The notes under the pieces: generated by a model
The model's database searches: none
Told to the model about the DNA's origin: nothing
The model's input: only the letters and a program-made list of their open reading frames with translations
Assembly (NCBI GenBank): GCA_902702965.1
Contig: CACRXP010000550.1
Location: 171,741 to 235,740 of the forward strand
Direction of reading: 5' to 3'
DNA: 64,000 nt
From: Spirometra erinaceieuropaei
Taxonomy: Eukaryota > Platyhelminthes > Cestoda > Diphyllobothriidea > Diphyllobothriidae
Made by a program: the position numbers and the translations under genes
Part shown: positions 33,641 through 44,683 of the stretch, piece after piece
How positions within the stretch are numbered: the stretch's first letter is position 1
Layout: each line of letters begins with the position of its first letter

Positions 33641-34420
33641 AGGCGGGTGCGACGATTGTAGGTTAATGTTCCGAATGCAGGCTGACCAGCCTAATTGCGA
33701 TGGACTTGCGACTAATGGCAATTTCGTTATGTGGCAAGACAGAGTAGAGCAAGGGGATCGGGTACACATTGCTGGTTCATTTGGCGAAAACGGCGATGAA
33801 GGTTGGGGTAAGTGAAAGTGCCTAGGGTGGCCCATTGGTGAATTGGGTAGTAGTGGTAATCGCCGTATGCGCAGGGTTGCAGTACCGAAGAGTAGAGGTG
33901 GTCGTGGTCGGAAATACGTCGGAAGTTTGCTCAATGGTGGTGGTTGTGGTCGCCGTCGACGTCGTGTTGTTTATCGTAGTTCTAACAACGACCCTGGAGT
34001 TATCTTTGGAGATGGAGGTACAAGGTGCCGCATCGATACTTCTGGATCCAGAGATTTCCGAGGACACCGAACCGTACACGAACTGTCCGTTGAAGTCGAG
34101 GACACGATGGAGTAAATATTGGTCCAATCCTCTCTGGGAGAAATTTTCTATTTCCTTGTAACGTCTTCAAGAACTGCTCCACTGTCAGTGACGCAAGTCT
34201 ACTTCCATAATTAAGTTCATGTATCATTTGTGTGAAGTGCATTGGACGTCCAAATCTCTCTTCATGATTCATTGTGCTCAAGTCCTTTGTAAAATCCAAA
34301 AATATGGTGTAGAAATCCGTCCGCAGTCCTTGGCACTTCCATAGATGACGGGGTACGAAGATCAAGTTGCCGGTTCCATTGTACTTTCCTAACCAACATT
34401 TACTTTCAAAAAGAAGTTAT
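33400..34420 (-). pseudogene. RTE-like LINE remnant with C2H2 zinc finger
   Basis: On the minus strand, an RT entry block reads LRTDFYTIFLDFTKDLSTMN, then HEERF and FTQMIHELNYGSRLA (about 34330-34150), matching the widespread flatworm RTE-like RT pattern (TDLYxTFVDLTKAFDTVNRE, RFTQMVRQLH) from family knowledge. Most of the RT is missing. A Thr-rich segment (about 34030-33830) follows, then HCPWTFSHRMVLLGHRRIYE near 33630, a C2H2 zinc finger whose last His is Tyr. A more degenerate first finger (IAIRLVSLHSEH) lies just upstream. The copy is truncated, internally deleted and frameshifted. Confidence 0.65.
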
Positions 34421-34424
34421 GACT

Positions 34425-35290
34425 CCAGATGTGCGTCCAGGCAATTGAGGATGCGGTCAGAGATTTCCCACGCAACGCTGAGGAATAAGTGCCCCAGTGA
34501 ATACCATAGATATCAGTTCCCCTCGCGCTTGTAGACTTGGACTGTGGTCGCTTCTCTTAAGTTCAGATAAACTTTCCTAGACGTCACATATGCTGAAAAA
34601 TGGGAGTAAGATTGATTTCCGACGGGGACCGCATACCTTTAAACTTCGGCTAGTTAGGTAGCACAAATAAGCATCACGGGAGATTTGTTAAACAACGGCA
34701 ACGACAAACCAGTCAACGGAATTAAAAGGCCTCACTTTTAAAAACCTAGAAAGCAGCCTCCAGTCTACGGGGCATCAAAGAGCAGGCAATAAAAACTAGG
34801 CCTGATTGTAAGTAAACGGCAAAATACGAAAGAAAAGAAAATATCGAGTATGTCCTTAATGGCGCCAAGCAAACTGCATGATTAACAGGTAGAACATTTT
34901 CACTAAAATCAACCTCAATAAACTGGTGATTGTAGTCATAAAATATGTTATAGAATGGCAGGAATTCCCACGCTCCACAATCTGGTCACCATTTCAACGC
35001 GGGTTCAGTACCTAAAAAGAAACAGAACGGTATTTTCATAAACGATTTCGCGTAAGGCCTAAAAAACACTGTTTTGATGGACGTACTTCACAGTCGCTCA
35101 ATATTTCCTTCGCAAATTAAACAGGAGGGCATGGAGACTGGTGTTTATATACCAAAAAGCATATAGTAACCACTGGAGGCCGCACTGATCAGGTGAACGC
35201 CTTGCAGCCGCATTATGAAGTGACTTTAGATTAGAAAAACACGTGTCTCGGCTCTTTAGTTACTTCTCAGCCTGCCAGGAACGTTTTAGG
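34425..35290. other. Unassigned sequence
   Basis: Nothing recognisable is seen in this stretch. Confidence 0.25.
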
Positions 35291-35300
35291 ACTCCTGTTT

Positions 35301-35386
35301 GGGCCTCGTAACTCCGATGGTTTAAACGTTGACTGTACTTAACCATAATCCTTTCTGTAGTGGGTTCGAATCTTACTAAAGCCAGG
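35301..35386 (+). pseudogene. Degenerate tRNA-like sequence
   Basis: It begins gggcctcgtaactc and has gttgactgtactta in the middle and a B-box-like gggttcgaatct. This is the same class as the pair at 12.7 and 13.4 kb (gggcctcgtagctc, gttggctgtacta, gggttcgaatcc). The A box is mutated and the acceptor 3' strand no longer pairs. Confidence 0.45.
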
Positions 35387-35389
35387 GAG

Positions 35390-38300
35390 TTTTCGTAACT
35401 GAGTCGAAGGAATGTTTTAAAATATATTTGCGAATTCCACTCTGCTGCCGCAAATCCAAATGGCCTAATCAACGACAAAACTGATGACATGGGATGCTAT
35501 TAATCCTTCATTTTCTGCGATATCCTGGCGCCGTGAAACCACTTAACTTCAACATCTGGGCCAAGAACATATCGATCCATTAAAATTCGGACACTGCATC
35601 TGAAGTTCATAAATATGAGGAAAATGTGCAAAAAATCGAGCAGTACACTGGCTGTATTACAGCATGCTGCGCAAGCTCTTGAAGTATGTATGGTACAATA
35701 AATACATAAAGGGTTTTTAAAAGTTGGCACGTTAAAATTGTTCTGTACACTCAAATTCGAGTACGAATTCGCATAGTACCGATCCGAAATGAATTTTAAC
35801 GCGTTTGTCACTCATGTCTTTCTACAAAAACTGTCCTTCGTAAGCAATAGAACATTATCTTCCTAATTTTTTACCTTCACCTAACTGATGATTAACGCAC
35901 TTAGGTCGACATCTGTGTTAAAAAATTATTAGGGACTTTGATTATATTTAATGATTTACTCCACAAACTGTACGCCCGACCTCATCTGAAACACAGTCAT
36001 ATGAGTATAAGACAATAACCGGAGTCTCAACACAAAACGATAAAACAGCGATGTTGCCAAACATGTTTTCGTTTGATTTCTTGAAATATCCTTTGTCTAA
36101 GCAAGCATCTTTGTTCAACGCATCAGAAATTACCGTGATTGTGCTCTACTAAAACTTTCACAAGGATTTCATGAAAAAGACAAAAGTTCTTGTAAACTAA
36201 CGTTTTCGATGAGGCTGTCAAGTGTTACAAACTGGGCTCGAAACGAGAGAAAATATCCTTTAACCAGAACCGATAGCCGAGATAAAAAATAGCATGGTGA
36301 GTTGTTTTTTTCATATTCATAACCTTAAAAATCTCCACTGATTATGAGTTTGGCCACATAGGCGGGCTAAGTTGCGCCCACTAGTACCAGTATTGGCGTA
36401 AAATCCGACTAAAATTCCGACTGGCATACTTTGTCTCACGCGTTTGCAATAGAAGAAAAAACTCTTCTAGATTTCTTGAATAGAAAACAATGCTGAGGAG
36501 CACTTTGTTTGAAGGGGCTTGAATCACCAAATGACCACAGTCTATTAATTTCCGGTTTTATGCAGTCATATCCCGAGTAAGTGCGAATCAAATGACGCAA
36601 ATGCGTACAATAATTAAGAACTAGTTAGTCGAATACTGAATTACCCACTATACCGACTACGCAAATACTAGCCAGAAGGCCAAGATAGTGCTTCGCCGAT
36701 GTTCCACCGTAGTCGACGAAATTTATCTCAAATATTTATCAGCCTTCAGCCCGGGCCCAATGTTTTTGTTCTTAAATTGGGACGAACGTCTTAGTTTTTG
36801 TTCTGTTTATGCATTAGTTTCCGCGAAACACGAAAACATTGACATTAGCTAAACGGTCGTCAAGGAGCATCCATTGTCCCTTGAACTATGAGGTGAAATT
36901 ACCTCCAAATGATCAATTGCCAGTAACAACATAGTCGGTGAATTCAAGCAAATCCAATTGGCGATTTAAATGCGTTTGGATCCTTTTATCTTTCTGCTAA
37001 AAGGTATTTTGGACGAATAAAATAATTTATGTACACCGTCTTTGTTAGGCATTTTTCTAGTTATGTAGGTGTATCAAACGTGTCCTTCACATAAACCCCG
37101 TTTTTAATACTTCTTGAAAGCTTCGGAGGCATCTAAGTTTTTCATTAAAGGATCGGGTAATAAAGAGGAGGTAGATTGACCATTTCTTTGTTGGGCTTTA
37201 ACGAAAAAGTGTTTGACTCACCAAGTGTTTGATTCACCATACCGTCTTCAAAGCATGGGTCATCTATTATCTTGCTTATTTTAGGCCTGTTATATTTCCC
37301 TCGTTTGAGCCTTTCATGTTTAGCATTTTGCGGCGATAAGGCCGCCGAAATCTCCTTTCTGTGCCTTACATTCGAGAGAGAAATCGCTGCATCTTGCGTG
37401 TCGGGGAAGACCCATAAATCATTGTGAAAGGGTATAAAAGGTAATTAAATTCCGTGGTCTTTATTTCTAAAAAGCTGAATTCTTGGACACAGATTTCCAG
37501 TACGCAGGAAATGTTCGTGTTATCTTTCCGACTTGCTCATTTTGAAATTTAGAGTATCGCTGTAAATGAAAGCTAGTCCATTACAGCATCATGTTTTCTG
37601 TGAGCAGACGAACTTGCAAATTTATCATTCACACCACCGAACCAGGCATGCCTACTGCAACGGTTTCTGCAGGAGCCGTAGTACGGATATCAGTAGTCTT
37701 TATGGCACATCTAACACCAGCAAACGAACAGTGAATGTCCGGCCTACAAACGTACAAAAGTGATATTGCCCTACTAATATCATTTTGACCGATTCGGACC
37801 ACGTCCGGTCACAAAAACGAAGATAAATCATCTCTATCTTTGCAAGATGTGATAAGCAAATTGGAAAACATCAATCTGCAGATGATTAGAGCGGTTAATC
37901 TACAAATCCCCCTTTGCCAACAGTTTCATACTAAGTTATCGCATGCGGAATTATTTGTCCAGCTTGACCCGCCTGAACCAGGCAGATTATGACTTGATCT
38001 CCGGATCCATGAGAGAACAGTGATACATGATGGCGAGGCCGGCGATACTCACGGCCGATCATGTCTCAGTCCTCGCATGCTAGATGCCTTCTTTCTCATT
38101 CGGGCCTATGAAATCGCATTCAAGACGATTAAGCATTCCACAATCATGCGGGGTCCTAAGTGTTTGGGATTCAAAACACTCAAAGTCAGTTTCTTTCTGT
38201 AGCCAAGCCCAATAAAAAGATATTAACAGGTGATTATAATCAAAAGTTTCTGTTTGCAAAGTAGTCAGTAGAATAACTCAACTGCCTCTCAGTGGCTAGA

Positions 38301-38985
38301 TCAGAGCAAGATCTTACAACCGCCGGCGTAGACAGCAAACGTCATTTTCAGCATATAACAATCTTGTCAAATCCTATATGTGAGTGGCGCCAACACCACG
38401 GGTGATAGTGGGAAATATTGGCTCAAACTGACGATTTCAATAGTGTAACTCTCAGATAATGCCTAGGCATTAAGATTGATATGATTGTTCTCATGCATGG
38501 TTTTGGAGCTTTGGGAAATAATAAACTATGTTATTCATCAACATAAATTTCACCAATTGACTGACAACATGTAAGTTATTGGATGAACAGGTATCATTTA
38601 AATATATTGTTCCTGTAGCAGCCACTGAATATTTTTGCACAGTTTAAAGTATGAAAAGTCCGCACATTTTAGTCGGAATCATGAACTATGTTTAAAAGTT
38701 GCAAGAGGGCTGAGAACTGCCTAAAACACCCTTAAATTTGCCGGCGGCCAAGCAAAAGCACTTTGTACAAGCAGGAAACTGAGGCACGTAATTTGACTCA
38801 TTCGCTCAGTCGTAGGCCAGGAAGCCGGTCAATTAACTTATAAGCAATTTTGATGGGAAATACTCAACTGTCAGATAATGATTTTCGTGGAAATCTAATA
38901 AATGTTATCAAAGTACTACGGTAGAGAATGCATCCTTGACAGTAACAATAAAAACAGGAAAATAACGTAGAACATTTATTTTACC
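35390..38985. other. Unassigned AT-rich sequence
   Basis: No gene or repeat recognised over about 3.6 kb. Open frames here are short and lack motifs. Confidence 0.25.
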
Positions 38986-38990
38986 TCATT

Positions 38991-39069
38991 GTAACTTAAG
39001 TCGACTTAAGTTACCGAATTATGGATCAGCTCTTTATCGTGATCATGATAAAGAGCTGATACATAATTC
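38991..39069. repeat. Two adjacent palindromes
   Basis: A perfect 24-base palindrome occupies 38991-39014 (half-site gtaacttaagtc). One base later a hairpin begins: arms 39016-39038 and 39047-39069 pair over 23 bases with one mismatch around the loop gtgatcat. Function unknown; the size would suit a protein-binding site, a transposon end or a cruciform. Confidence 0.8.
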
Positions 39070-39071
39070 AT

Positions 39072-40430
39072 TTTTACTTTCGGAATTTATTAAGAATCTT
39101 ATTTTATCTTAAAGGGTGAAATTTTTCAAAATACTAGTTTAAAAATGTTTCTTTTTATACTAAACTGCCCTTCTGTAGACAGAATAAACGCATGCATTTA
39201 GATTGTATACGACTAAAGTCGTTGCAAGAACAGCCCAATTTCTAATGCAAGGTAACGCGCCCAATCAATTTTTGGTCTCAGATCTCACCTAATGTCCTTT
39301 CTAAGCACATCGGCCACAAAAACAGTGCAACAGAAGTTTTTACTCCTTAATGTCTCCAAGCACTGATAATCAATCGAGAAATTAGCTTAAAGGCCTAAGA
39401 GAGTAGAAAAATACGAATGTCTGTTAAATTAATGCAGAAAACCTGCCCCTCAGTAAAGATAACCATGTAAATACGAGAAGAGTGGAAACAATCATGAGTT
39501 TAGAGATGGCTGCGCGAGAACTCACCACAAACAACCATCTGTACGTTATCGCTATGGTTCAAATATGTGAATGGTAACAGGACGACACTACATAACCTAG
39601 CATTTTGAAAAGTAAAACAAAATACGGAGAGTGGTCGACAACGAAGCATCGTGTGCGTATACGTCCGCATTATTACTTTGGCACAAGACTGATAGCTCAA
39701 TATCAGTTTTTGCTACTTCTCCAGAATAAAGCCATCTTAGTACATATTTGCATATAAGACAGATACATCCGCTGTTGCAGTTGTAGAGTCGACATGGGAA
39801 TTCGCACGTATTGCACAATATAAAGCCCACTTAAAGGGTCCAACGAGATCTATACGTTTATGCTTCACATAAGAACAGTTAGCAAAGTAGTTTGTAGACG
39901 AGTTAAATCTAGTCATATCTCTAATGTTCGCCGGAGAGGGAATGTTCTGATTACCTACCCACCGTTCTTCCATATGTTTCCGTAATACTAGCCTGCAGGT
40001 CTTCTTTATTTGTCTCGCTATCTCGGTTGTTACTCCAAACCCACATCAAAAAGTATGGGACAGCATCAACAATTTATACGCCAACGCGCGCAGCACGATT
40101 TTGAAAAGATTAGTGAAAGTTATGTTTTTGGATTCAATTTCTTAATCTATCGCACAGTTTTCCAGTGTATATCTAAAAAAAATGCCTATTTTTCTCATAT
40201 GTTTTCACCTGCCATCCTGAATCGTCGACTTGTTACAAAGCAGAAATCTAGTATCATAGTTTTTCACCCAACCTAGCCTCAATCGTATTCCGTATTGCCT
40301 GCATATACTAAAGGTTTTCCTCATAAAATTTTTAATAAAATTATGTCTTAAACGATAAACCGTCTCCACTGACCACTTTTATTGTCGGTTCGCAGACTAG
40401 TAAGTGAACTATACCGTTCTCTGTTTAAGA
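39072..40430. other. Unassigned sequence
   Basis: Nothing recognisable is seen between the paired palindromes and the 3' end of LINE-B1. Confidence 0.25.
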
Positions 40431-40432
40431 TA

Positions 40433-42931
40433 GATAGATGGATAATTTTTTATTAAAGACCCGTCGGGGTCCCATCAAAGCAAGGTAAAATAAATTTACA
40501 TGCGAGTTTTAGACGAGGTAGGCCGAATCTTTACAAAATGCAATTCATAGTTTCTGAATTAGTAGTCCATTGAGAAACATGATGATTGAGGGGTGAAAAA
40601 AAAACTCCAGACAAAAATTTAAAAATGAATGGATTAATTTTACAGGAGAAATAACCCTCAATAAAAATAATGATAGAAAAAAGCGAGCACGACTGGCCTG
40701 TAGATGGCGGTAAATAACGAATTGTTGTCAGACATCGTCAGGGTAGCAATAATTGTCAGTCCTGAGGGGTACGTATGTGGGTCAGACAGGACTGGCTTGC
40801 ATGTGGCATTGTATACGGGATTCACAACTGACATCGTCTGGGCCGGATTTATACGCCAGATGAGACTATTCGCGTCAAAGAGGCCAGACGAGAGGAACCC
40901 AGATGCGATCGGCCACAGCACGCTTCGAGCTCAGCCGAGCAGTGGGGAAGGGAGGTACGACCAAACTACTAGCAGACAGTGAATACTGAGGGTTCCGCCC
41001 TGAGCGTTGACAGACCGCATGAGGTCGGAATGCGGGAAATGACATCAAAAACCGCGAAAATTTTCGCTATGGTGGGAGTGATAGCAGTGGATTTATAAAC
41101 CAATTCAAAACAGGGGTTTCTAATGATATAATTAAGAGTTACCACTAAATCTACCACTAAATCCCAGGAGGACCCTTCTAGAACTCAAGAACCTGAGTGT
41201 TCGGGAATGAGACCGTTAACAATGCCTTTATGCTTTGCGGTATAAGATGTTTGCGTAGCTTCGACTTGAATACCAGTAACTTAGGCAATAATCCAATTTC
41301 AGGCGGAAGATTATTCCAAAGGAAGGCATATTTGGAAGCAAAGAATAGGGAGCGCTTAGATGTAGTGCAAAGAGGCTGCGGCCGAATCACCATGCAGGAG
41401 TTGCGCGTGGCATAAGACCGATCTCTCGGAGTGAGAGTTTCAATGAGCGGAAGACTGGAGCTAGAGTTGATGCGAAAAAGGAAGCAAAGGCCAGCTTCGA
41501 GTCTTCTAACCCACAAAAACTTCATGTTCGCCAACTGACATCTCTGAGTATAGGAAATACTGGACGAAGCTTGAGAGAACAGTTTACGGGTGAAAACCCT
41601 CTGATCATTTTCGATTTTATTACGGTCGCAGGCGTTCAGTAAACCGATGAAAGGACAGCAATATTCGAGGACTGGAAGAACAAACATTTGATAAAGTCTT
41701 ATCTTCATTTCCGGAAGGAAACAATTATGCGATATGAATCCATATATCTGCGCGGCTTTGGCAGAGATTCTATCTGCATAAGGTGATAAAGCTAGTTCAT
41801 TTGTATAACTTAGACCTAGGTCTTTTATGGTGAGGTATTCTGAGAGTGGGTTATTGTGAAAAATTATGGGACCAGGAAGTTTGGTAGGACCAAAAGACAT
41901 GAAACTACACTTGGATGATGGAAACTCCATCTGCCATGTCGAACCCAATCTGCTTAAGCGAAGTAAATCGGCATTAATTTTTTCAACACAAACGTTTGCA
42001 GTCTCCTTAGAATATGAGTAAGCACACTTGAGGTCATCGGCATAAGTAAAAGTTTGCGAATTTCCGAGTTCAGTAGAAATATCATTGATGTACAGAAGGA
42101 AGATTAGCGGACCCAGGACCGTGCCTTGAAGTACGCCACTCGTGATCGAGTGAGGCGTTGAGTAGCTATTCCGGACCATGACTTTCTGATATCGGTTGGA
42201 CAGATAGGACCTGATGAAGTCGAGTAGAGGCGGCCGGATTCTGAGAGCTTTTAATTTTACTGTAAGACGTCTTTGTGGCACCTTGTCAAAGGCTTTGCTA
42301 AGATCAAAGTAAATAACTACCACTGACTGTCGCTCATTACGAAGAGAAGGGATTAGATTTAGAAAAGCCAAGTGACATGTTTCGGAGGATCGTTCAGGTA
42401 AAAATCCATGTTGACTAGAGCTCGAAAGCTGATTAGCTAGACAGAAGTCAAGAATTTCATTGAAAATAATACTTTCAAGAAGCTTTGCTGGAGACGGCGT
42501 TCTGTGCACGTCCCGATAGTTATTAACATCGTGCCGAGATCCTGACTGGAAGACGGGAATGATAATTGATGTTTTCCATGTTTCAGGAAAGAATCCTTTT
42601 GAAATATAAACCGAGAATAAATGACTAATCAATATGGGAAGGTCGGACACTTGTTTAATAATCGAATTCGGAATCCCGTCCGTTCCTGAGCAGTGTGAGT
42701 ATTTTAGACGGCTTATATGCTTCATAATGAGATCTGAGGAGACATCAATTGTACTAAGTGGCCTATCTGAAAGTGATCGAAAGAAAGGGACCGGATTGGA
42801 CTCGGTAGCAAGGTGTTTTGCAAAGAAAGCACTAAACAACTCCGCCTTGTCAGTTTCATCGGTGAGGAAGACTTTGTTATCATTTAGCATGGGTGGAAGT
42901 TCATGACCACGTTTAGAGGAGGACCGATGAC
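40433..42931 (-). mobile_element. LINE-B1, 3' portion (RT plus 3' UTR)
   Basis: This is the downstream part of a minus-strand Jockey/CR1-type LINE. The 3' UTR (40433-41177) matches LINE-B2 at 22162-22711 and ends in an ATAGATAGATGG microsatellite next to ttttttattaaag, which on the element strand reads like an AATAAA signal followed by short tandem repeats. The 5' edge at 42931 is exactly where LINE-A3 has inserted; the element resumes at 47758. The comparison with LINE-B2, which is continuous there, defines the junction. Confidence 0.85.
41178..42890 (-). CDS. LINE-B1 reverse transcriptase (570 codons, open)
   Basis: A single uninterrupted frame encodes the RT and C-terminal region of a non-LTR retrotransposon, which copies element RNA into DNA at a nicked target. 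Motifs: CSGTDGIPNSIIK at about residues 68-80, QHGFLPERSSETCHLAFLNL near 165, VVIYFDLSKAFDKVPQRRL near 192, SGVLQGTVLGPLIFLLYIND near 250, and catalytic FTYADDLK near 285. The thumb and C-terminal CxxxH-poor tail end in NNLPPEIGLLPKLLVFKSKL. The frame stays open upstream of the Met to about 42980, across the LINE-A3 junction, by chance. With the endonuclease part cut off by LINE-A3 it cannot be a functional element. Confidence 0.88.
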   Translation of the reverse strand: MLNDNKVFLTDETDKAELFSAFFAKHLATESNPVPFFRSLSDRPLSTIDVSSDLIMKHISRLKYSHCSGTDGIPNSIIKQVSDLPILISHLFSVYISKGFFPETWKTSIIIPVFQSGSRHDVNNYRDVHRTPSPAKLLESIIFNEILDFCLANQLSSSSQHGFLPERSSETCHLAFLNLIPSLRNERQSVVVIYFDLSKAFDKVPQRRLTVKLKALRIRPPLLDFIRSYLSNRYQKVMVRNSYSTPHSITSGVLQGTVLGPLIFLLYINDISTELGNSQTFTYADDLKCAYSYSKETANVCVEKINADLLRLSRLGSTWQMEFPSSKCSFMSFGPTKLPGPIIFHNNPLSEYLTIKDLGLSYTNELALSPYADRISAKAAQIYGFISHNCFLPEMKIRLYQMFVLPVLEYCCPFIGLLNACDRNKIENDQRVFTRKLFSQASSSISYTQRCQLANMKFLWVRRLEAGLCFLFRINSSSSLPLIETLTPRDRSYATRNSCMVIRPQPLCTTSKRSLFFASKYAFLWNNLPPEIGLLPKLLVFKSKLRKHLIPQSIKALLTVSFPNTQVLEF

Positions 42932-43325
42932 GCGTCTTTTGAATTCGGTTTGAAATTTTCGACCTCCGTGGGATTTAACTTTTCCGAGTCTCCTGAGTCC
43001 TGGACACCCTGACGGCCTCTCGGAATTTACAAGTCGATTCTTCATAGCAATATCTCGATTCTCACAGAATTTCAACGGGTGTCTCGTTCGGAATACCTAT
43101 CTCCTTTCGACCACACCAGGACTTGTGAGGGATAACCTATCTTCGTCCAGTCGCCTCTCTGCACTGAGCTATCTTCAAAACCTACGAAAGGCTGAGTCGT
43201 TTACCTCATATGCTCGATCTGGTTGAAAATTCGTGTCATACCTTTAAGAAAACCGTTTGAAACTTGTAAACTCGGTAATGTTATTCAGAGAAATGCCCTC
43301 AAAACACGCTGTAAAATGCGTGCCC

Positions 43326-43397
43326 AAGGCGGGATTTGAACCCGGTCCATCGGTCGGACAGACAACCGTCGATACCACTAGGCCATTGACTCGCGCC
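43326..43397 (-). pseudogene. tRNA-like sequence in the 5' region of LINE-A3
   Basis: On the minus strand the segment has an A-box-like tggcctagtggtat and a perfect B box ggttcaaatcc within ccgggttcaaatcccg, which forms a T arm. The acceptor stem and anticodon arm pair poorly (cggt/accg around a long loop). It lies between the LINE-B1 junction and the start of LINE-A3 ORF1, antisense to the LINE. It might be a tRNA-derived insertion or an antisense Pol III promoter; a true tRNA is doubtful. Confidence 0.45.
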
Positions 43398-43478
43398 AAC
43401 GTTGTTAAAAATAATAATACATATTGTATTACGCATGATATTAATGACTGCATTGTTGGACGTTCTGCTGTCAGACCA

Positions 43479-44672
43479 ATGCCCGTAAAACGCGCAAAAA
43501 GTCTAGTGGCGTTGGGGGATGTCGCATACGACGATGAAATCTGTACTACATGTTTCGGACTCGTCCATAAGTTTTCAAAAATGGAGGGGGAGTTAAAAAG
43601 TCTAAAAATGGAGGTAGAAAAGTTAAGGCAGCTTACTCACCACTTACATGGAGAGAAGAAGCCGACGAACTCGGCAATTCAGAATCCGAAAAAAACATAT
43701 GCAAGCACGGCTTCTTTAGCCATATCGAACGCGGAAACTGACGTCGGTTCGTCCAGGGAACTAGACACAGTTGAATGCCAGTCTCTTAGGCGAGAAAAAG
43801 ACCAGCCGAAGCTAACTCAGATAACAAAGAAACATTCCAGAAAAACAACGCGCACCTCTATACGGTCCAAAAAAACGAAGGCCGCCTACGTACACGCAGA
43901 CCAGCGAAGGAGAACGACCAGGAGGCCTACGAAGGACCGCCAGAGGCTCCCAAATATGTTGAACAATAAAGATATCGGAACACCTTGTGGATCGAATATT
44001 CAGGAGGAGGTTTCGAAAGAAACTGAGGTAAACTTTTTCGACGAACACCTCGGAAACACAGAAGGATGGGTTATCAACAGGAAGATAAATGAATCGTACA
44101 CGGATCTCAGTTTCGTTAGCCCAATAGCTAGTTCATCCGAAACCAGCGAAACTAGTAAACTGGAGAAGAAAGCTCAGTCACTCAAAAGATGTGTGACAAC
44201 AGCGAGCACTAGGTTCAGTCGCCAGCAAAATGTAGTTATAAAAGGAGTACCCGAATCAACGGCAGCAGTACCAAAGGAGAGAGTTAAGCATGACTTAGAC
44301 CTTCTTCAAGTGTATGCGAAAACTTTGTTAAGAGACGATGAGTCACTAAGTGTTCTCAAAGCATTCCGAATAGGGAAGAGTCAGTCAGCATCCGGTTCCA
44401 ATTCCCGGCCTCGACCCCTAAAAGTCATTTTGGAGACTGAAGCACAGGCCCAGCTTCTGTTACAGAGAAAATCATCTCTACGGGGTCAGCATCCTGAAGT
44501 TTTTTTTCAGCCGGATTACGAGCCAAAAGAGCGAATGAAAATGACAGAGCTGATGACGGAGCTGGAAAAGCGGAGAAACAGCGGCGAAACACACCTAAAA
44601 ATCAACAATGGACAAATAATTCAGGTCCAAAGGACATTTCTCTGGCCGAAGGCCGTCATTCTGACAGCCTAA
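43479..44672 (+). CDS. LINE-A3 ORF1, RNA-binding protein
   Basis: An intact frame of 397 codons from ATG 43479. The frame is open further upstream, but that part overlaps the antisense tRNA-like segment, so the ATG at 43479 was preferred. An early coiled-coil-like run (KMEGELKSLKMEVEKLRQL, residues about 34-52) is followed by a basic Arg/Lys-rich region (about 110-155). From about residue 249 an RRM-like and C-terminal domain resembling LINE ORF1 proteins reads NVVIKGVPE, LKAFRIGKSQ, RPLKVILE, and EVFFQPDYEPKERMKMTEL near 340. Such proteins bind element RNA as multimers. It is followed by ORF2 in an overlapping frame. Confidence 0.75.
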   Translation: MPVKRAKSLVALGDVAYDDEICTTCFGLVHKFSKMEGELKSLKMEVEKLRQLTHHLHGEKKPTNSAIQNPKKTYASTASLAISNAETDVGSSRELDTVECQSLRREKDQPKLTQITKKHSRKTTRTSIRSKKTKAAYVHADQRRRTTRRPTKDRQRLPNMLNNKDIGTPCGSNIQEEVSKETEVNFFDEHLGNTEGWVINRKINESYTDLSFVSPIASSSETSETSKLEKKAQSLKRCVTTASTRFSRQQNVVIKGVPESTAAVPKERVKHDLDLLQVYAKTLLRDDESLSVLKAFRIGKSQSASGSNSRPRPLKVILETEAQAQLLLQRKSSLRGQHPEVFFQPDYEPKERMKMTELMTELEKRRNSGETHLKINNGQIIQVQRTFLWPKAVILTA

Positions 44673-44683
44673 CCGATGCAAAG

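Noticed and set aside
33822..34161. Val- or Thr-rich overlapping open frames on both strands as independent genes
   Set aside because: They come from the low-complexity Thr-rich part of the RTE-like remnant.
43257..43478. N-terminal extension of LINE-A3 ORF1 upstream of ATG 43479
   Set aside because: The extension overlaps an antisense tRNA-like segment and lacks protein-like features; the ATG start gives a typical coiled-coil N-terminus.
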